Shown: one piece after another, positions 61,258 through 64,000 of the stretch
How positions within the stretch are numbered: the first letter of the stretch is position 1
Layout of the letters: each line of letters opens with the position of its first letter
Assembly (NCBI RefSeq): GCF_020404745.1
Contig: NZ_JAIZAP010000009.1
Span: 119,642-183,641 of the forward strand
Reading direction: 5' to 3'
Source: Aquibacillus saliphilus
GTDB taxonomy: Bacteria; Bacillota; Bacilli; Bacillales; Amphibacillaceae
Length of the DNA stretch: 64,000 nucleotides
The notes under the pieces: generated by a model
What the model was told of the DNA's origin: nothing
Seen by the model: only the letters and a program-made list of their open reading frames with translations
Databases searched by the model: none
Program-made: the position numbers and the translations under genes

Positions 61258-62043
61258 ATGAAGTTAAAGTTTTTGTCCGATGAAACGCTTATGGATTTAA
61301 GAACGAACTATGACGCTTATAATGAGCATTATTATAGCAAGGATGATCAATGGTTTAACACATATCTAAACGAGAATGGTAGAGTAATAGAGTCCAAAAT
61401 AGAGTTTGATCTACCTGAATTAAATTTCAGTGCAGATTACGCCGTCAGTGATAAAGAGAACGTGAAAATCATCTATGAATCATTGAAACATTTAACTGTG
61501 TCACAAGCGACACAAGAAAGACTGTGGTCAGGTTTAGCTCATATGCAATTAAGGCATTATACCTATTATCGAATGAAAAAAGAATTACAAAATAAAAATG
61601 ACAAACGAATCAACACGGGAGTCTTCTTTAAAAATGGAAATAAGCGATCGTTATTTGTTCACATCTTGGCAAGGTTATGGTGGGTGGGTTACATGACCTA
61701 TGATGAAACAAATGAAACTCCGTATAGACTAACAGATTTTTTCTGTGAAAAAGATTTTTCTGCCAGATGCGTGATGTTTTTTTCTAGTAATTTCACCTCT
61801 AACCCTAATATTACTAAAGGGATACTAAAGACATTGATAAGCTGGGAGGAAAAAGGTATTACTATCAAGCGAGATCATTTTGTTCAAGCTAACAAATATT
61901 TAAATGTCGTTGGTGGTGCAATGATTTTAGATATGCTTTCTTCTGAAGAAGTCGAGGAAATGGTCGATGTTTATTTGTGTAGGTATTACGGGATGGGAGT
62001 TGGAGAAAAGGGAAAGTTGGAATTTAACCTTAGAGAGGTTTAG
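61258..62043 (+). CDS. Probable DUF6339-family protein of the GHKL-ATPase module
   Basis: A 261-residue mostly helical protein. The start (KLKFLSDETLMDLRTNYDAY) and RLWSGLAHMQLRHYTYYRM, LFVHILARLWWVGYMTYD and FVQANKYLNVVGGAMILDML resemble what I recall of DUF6339, a family of unknown function; I cannot verify this without a search. The conserved aromatic/Arg-rich patches suggest nucleic-acid or protein binding. Translated from GTGGAGGAATAAG immediately after the preceding stop. Last gene of the module. Confidence 0.65.
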   Translation: MKLKFLSDETLMDLRTNYDAYNEHYYSKDDQWFNTYLNENGRVIESKIEFDLPELNFSADYAVSDKENVKIIYESLKHLTVSQATQERLWSGLAHMQLRHYTYYRMKKELQNKNDKRINTGVFFKNGNKRSLFVHILARLWWVGYMTYDETNETPYRLTDFFCEKDFSARCVMFFSSNFTSNPNITKGILKTLISWEEKGITIKRDHFVQANKYLNVVGGAMILDMLSSEEVEEMVDVYLCRYYGMGVGEKGKLEFNLREV

Positions 62044-62204
62044 TAATCTCAAAAGGTTATAGCGAGTTCATAAAATTCGATGCTCTTAGTAAGATTTATT
62101 TTTTATAGGAATAAATACTAATTTGTGTGGAAACATAAAAGTTTTGGCTGCATGTATATATTTTCCTCTTGATGTCAATGATGGGTATTAAGAGGTGATT
62201 GTTA

Positions 62205-62987
62205 ATGAGTGAAGAAAATAACAATGTTGAAAAAAAAGGTTGGAAACGAATCTTTGGTAAGAAGTGGTTTTTTCCAGCAGTATATCTTATAGTCGCATCA
62301 TTACTATTAACAGGAGTCTTATGGTATCGAAATATAGATAATCAAATACCAGAGGCAAATGAAGAGAATGATAATCAACTAGACAGTGATTTTTATACGG
62401 ATAATAACCGAGTTGGTTATGATGAGGATTCTGCAGAAGTAATGGAACAACAAGAAGTTTTGAAGATGCCTGTATCGGAAGAAAGTCAGTCAGAAATTGT
62501 AACGAAGTTCTACGACTACAGCGCAGATAGTGAGGATCAATTAGAAGCACTTGTACTATACAACAATAAATACTATCAGAGTAAGGGTGTAGATGTTGCG
62601 TCTGCGGAAGGAGAAACTTTCGATGTAACGGCGGCACTAAGTGGTACGGTAATAGAAGTGAAAGAAGACCCACTACTAGGTAATGTCATTAAAATTGAAC
62701 ACCAAAATGATATTACGACGTACTATGCAAGCTTAAGTGAAGTACTCGTTGAAGTTGATGCAAAAGTGAAACAAGGCGATACAATTGGTTCAGCTGGACA
62801 GAATTTATTTGGTCAAGCAAGTGGAACCCATATCCACTTTGAAGTACGAAAAGACGATGCACCAGTTAACCCAGAACAGTATTTCAATCAGCCAGTTAGT
62901 ACTGTTGAAAATCCAGAACATCATGAAGATAATTCAGGTGAGTCAAATGGTTCTGGTGAGGAAGAAACCGAAGAAGGAACTGGATGA
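62205..62987 (+). CDS. spoIIQ: Stage II sporulation protein Q (degenerate LytM/M23 domain)
   Basis: A 260-residue forespore membrane protein. One membrane helix lies at residues 22-42, then an acidic linker, then a LytM domain at about 120-225 (SGTVIEVKEDPLLGNVIKIE, THIHFEVRKD). The first zinc ligands are lost: the H-x-x-x-D position reads SKGVDVASAE, as in SpoIIQ, which binds SpoIIIAH across the intermembrane space rather than cutting peptidoglycan. The C-terminus is a Glu/Gly-rich tail. Expected to be made under sigma-F. It shows the host is a spore former. ATG 62205 behind AAGAGGTGATTG. Confidence 0.85.
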   Translation: MSEENNNVEKKGWKRIFGKKWFFPAVYLIVASLLLTGVLWYRNIDNQIPEANEENDNQLDSDFYTDNNRVGYDEDSAEVMEQQEVLKMPVSEESQSEIVTKFYDYSADSEDQLEALVLYNNKYYQSKGVDVASAEGETFDVTAALSGTVIEVKEDPLLGNVIKIEHQNDITTYYASLSEVLVEVDAKVKQGDTIGSAGQNLFGQASGTHIHFEVRKDDAPVNPEQYFNQPVSTVENPEHHEDNSGESNGSGEEETEEGTG

Positions 62988-63070
62988 AAATAAAAAGCTT
63001 GAGTAAAAAAATGGCTTTGACATTAAATAGTATCTATAAAAAGAGGCTGGGACAAAACTCAGATAAATAA

Positions 63071-63118
63071 TAAAAAGCTGCACCTTTCCAACACATAGTT
63101 GGCGGGTGCAGCTTTTTT
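63071..63118 (+). terminator. Hairpin between spoIIQ and transposase gene
   Basis: AAAAAGCTGCACC and GGGTGCAGCTTTTTTT form a 12-bp stem with a 19-nt loop and a strong U-run. It may terminate spoIIQ or protect the element from outside transcription. Confidence 0.75.
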
Positions 63119-63203
63119 TATAATTGAACCAATTTAAGTAAGTAAAAAAGGATACCTTCTGATAAAATTAAAGTACCACACAATAACTATCGGAGGTATC
63201 CTT

Positions 63204-64000
63204 ATGTTTAAAGATTATAACATGAATCAAGTAATTTTGCCATTAGATTTAGAAATGAAATTGAAAGAAAATGATATCGCCTATGCGGTCCATGATTTAG
63301 TGGAACAGATACCGGATGAAGCCTTCGCTAGCTTCTTGCATAAAACGGGTTGCCCTGCTTATCATCCACGAATGATGATGAAGATTATTTTATGTGCGTA
63401 TACCCAATCTGTATTCTCTGGTAGAAAGATTAAGGCATTAGTGGAAGATAGTGTACGCATGATGTGGTTAGCACAAGGACATGAGCCAAGTTATCGCACG
63501 ATCAACCGTTTTCGTGTCAATGAAGAAGTAAAAGAACTGTTACGTCAATGTTTCGTGCAATTTCGTTGTCAACTTGTGAAAGAAGAACTCATTGATAACG
63601 AAGCAATTTTTATCGATGGTACCAAGATCGAAGCAAACGCCAATAAATTTACGTTTGTTTGGCGCAAATCGATTGAAAAATACAGTGCCAATTTGGTGGA
63701 GAAATCGAATCAAATGTACGATGAATTGTTGGCAAAAGAAATTATCCCAGAAATAGAACGCGAAAGTATCGAGGAACTATCCACCCAAGAACTCGAAAGA
63801 GTCGTCGAGAAACTAGAGAAGACGGTTGAAGCTTACGACAAAAAAATTGAAGAAAGTGACGTTGTAAGTGAATGGAAGCAACTTCGTTCTGAACGCAAAA
63901 CACCAAAACAATATCGTAAACAGTTTAAGGATTATGTAGCACGCAAACAAAAATACGAAAATGATATGACCATATTTGAAGAGCGCAACAGTTATTCAAA
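63204..64000 (+). CDS. IS1182-family transposase (3' end outside window)
   Basis: The open frame of 265 codons continues past the window. It begins MFKDYNMNQVILPLDLEMKL, then GCPAYHPRMMMKIILCAYTQ and SYRTINRFRVN (the N-terminal DUF772 domain), followed by LIDNEAIFIDGTKIEANANKF with the first catalytic Asp of the DDE transposase. The other two catalytic residues should lie beyond the edge. ATCGGAGGTATCCTT precedes the ATG. The frame is intact here, so the element may be active. Confidence 0.9.
   Translation, partial: MFKDYNMNQVILPLDLEMKLKENDIAYAVHDLVEQIPDEAFASFLHKTGCPAYHPRMMMKIILCAYTQSVFSGRKIKALVEDSVRMMWLAQGHEPSYRTINRFRVNEEVKELLRQCFVQFRCQLVKEELIDNEAIFIDGTKIEANANKFTFVWRKSIEKYSANLVEKSNQMYDELLAKEIIPEIERESIEELSTQELERVVEKLEKTVEAYDKKIEESDVVSEWKQLRSERKTPKQYRKQFKDYVARKQKYENDMTIFEERNSYS

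Larger units (their letters stand above)
63039..64000 (+). mobile_element. IS1182-family insertion element, left part
   Basis: From about 63039 the sequence AAGAGGCTGGGACAAAAC, often seen at borders of such elements in Bacillales, precedes a hairpin and a transposase gene that runs off the window. The exact left end and the target duplication cannot be fixed because the right end is outside. Confidence 0.6.

Noticed and set aside
1..64000. tRNA, rRNA or CRISPR arrays
   Set aside because: No cloverleaf-like or rRNA-like sequence and no regularly spaced repeats were noticed by eye.

Overview
The window is AT-rich chromosomal DNA of an endospore-forming, low-GC Gram-positive bacterium. A spoIIQ gene, strong AGGAGG-type ribosome binding sites, CcpA cre sites, a CodY-like box and IS1182-type DNA point to Bacillaceae, perhaps a halotolerant genus such as Oceanobacillus or Virgibacillus; the genus is a guess. 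I saw no rRNA, tRNA or CRISPR array and no structural prophage genes.

Layout. 0-5.5 kb: a YesM/YesN-type two-component system, a sugar-porter MFS permease with cre sites in its leader, and a HAD phosphatase. 5.6-9.5 kb: a minus-strand catabolic operon (KstD-like flavoprotein, SRPBCC/CoxG-like protein, SDR dehydrogenase) facing a TetR regulator, with a consensus cre site and an inverted repeat between them. 9.7-12.8 kb: small regulators, a 48-residue lipoprotein, a DUF2975/Xre pair, and a stand-alone uppS whose leader can fold so as to hide its ribosome binding site. 13-15.5 kb: small unknown genes and a run of decayed ones (Hol_Tox-like peptide, MmeI-like enzyme N-terminus, M20 peptidase). 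15.5-31.4 kb: transport and stress modules: TetR/MFS pair, LytTR fused to a degenerate ABC domain plus its ABC transporter, an OmpR/histidine kinase/ABC cassette, two beta-lactamase-fold serine hydrolases, and an HrtBA-like heme exporter with an IsdG-type heme monooxygenase and a PadR regulator.

31.5-34.2 kb: a Sel1-repeat protein and broken genes. 34.2-49.4 kb: one long collinear operon behind a consensus sigma-A promoter, with a 22-bp palindrome upstream and a CodY-like box over the start site. It encodes a class III aminotransferase-like enzyme, an amidohydrolase, an IclR regulator, a complete dipeptide/oligopeptide ABC importer, an unknown probable TIM-barrel protein, a Gfo/Idh/MocA oxidoreductase, a D-threonine aldolase/D-serine dehydratase-like PLP enzyme, an N-acyl-D-amino-acid deacylase, a RidA protein and an FAH-family hydrolase. 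Together they look like uptake and breakdown of a D-amino-acid-containing or N-acylated compound.

50-62 kb is a probable defence island: a decayed nuclease gene, a divergently arranged DarT/DarG toxin-antitoxin pair, a MazG-like pyrophosphohydrolase, an HNH endonuclease, a large SF1 helicase with a C-terminal nuclease-like domain, and a compact module of a GHKL ATPase (split by a frameshift), an unknown protein and a probable DUF6339 protein. That last module is the best candidate for an undescribed system. The window closes with spoIIQ and the left part of an IS1182-family element.
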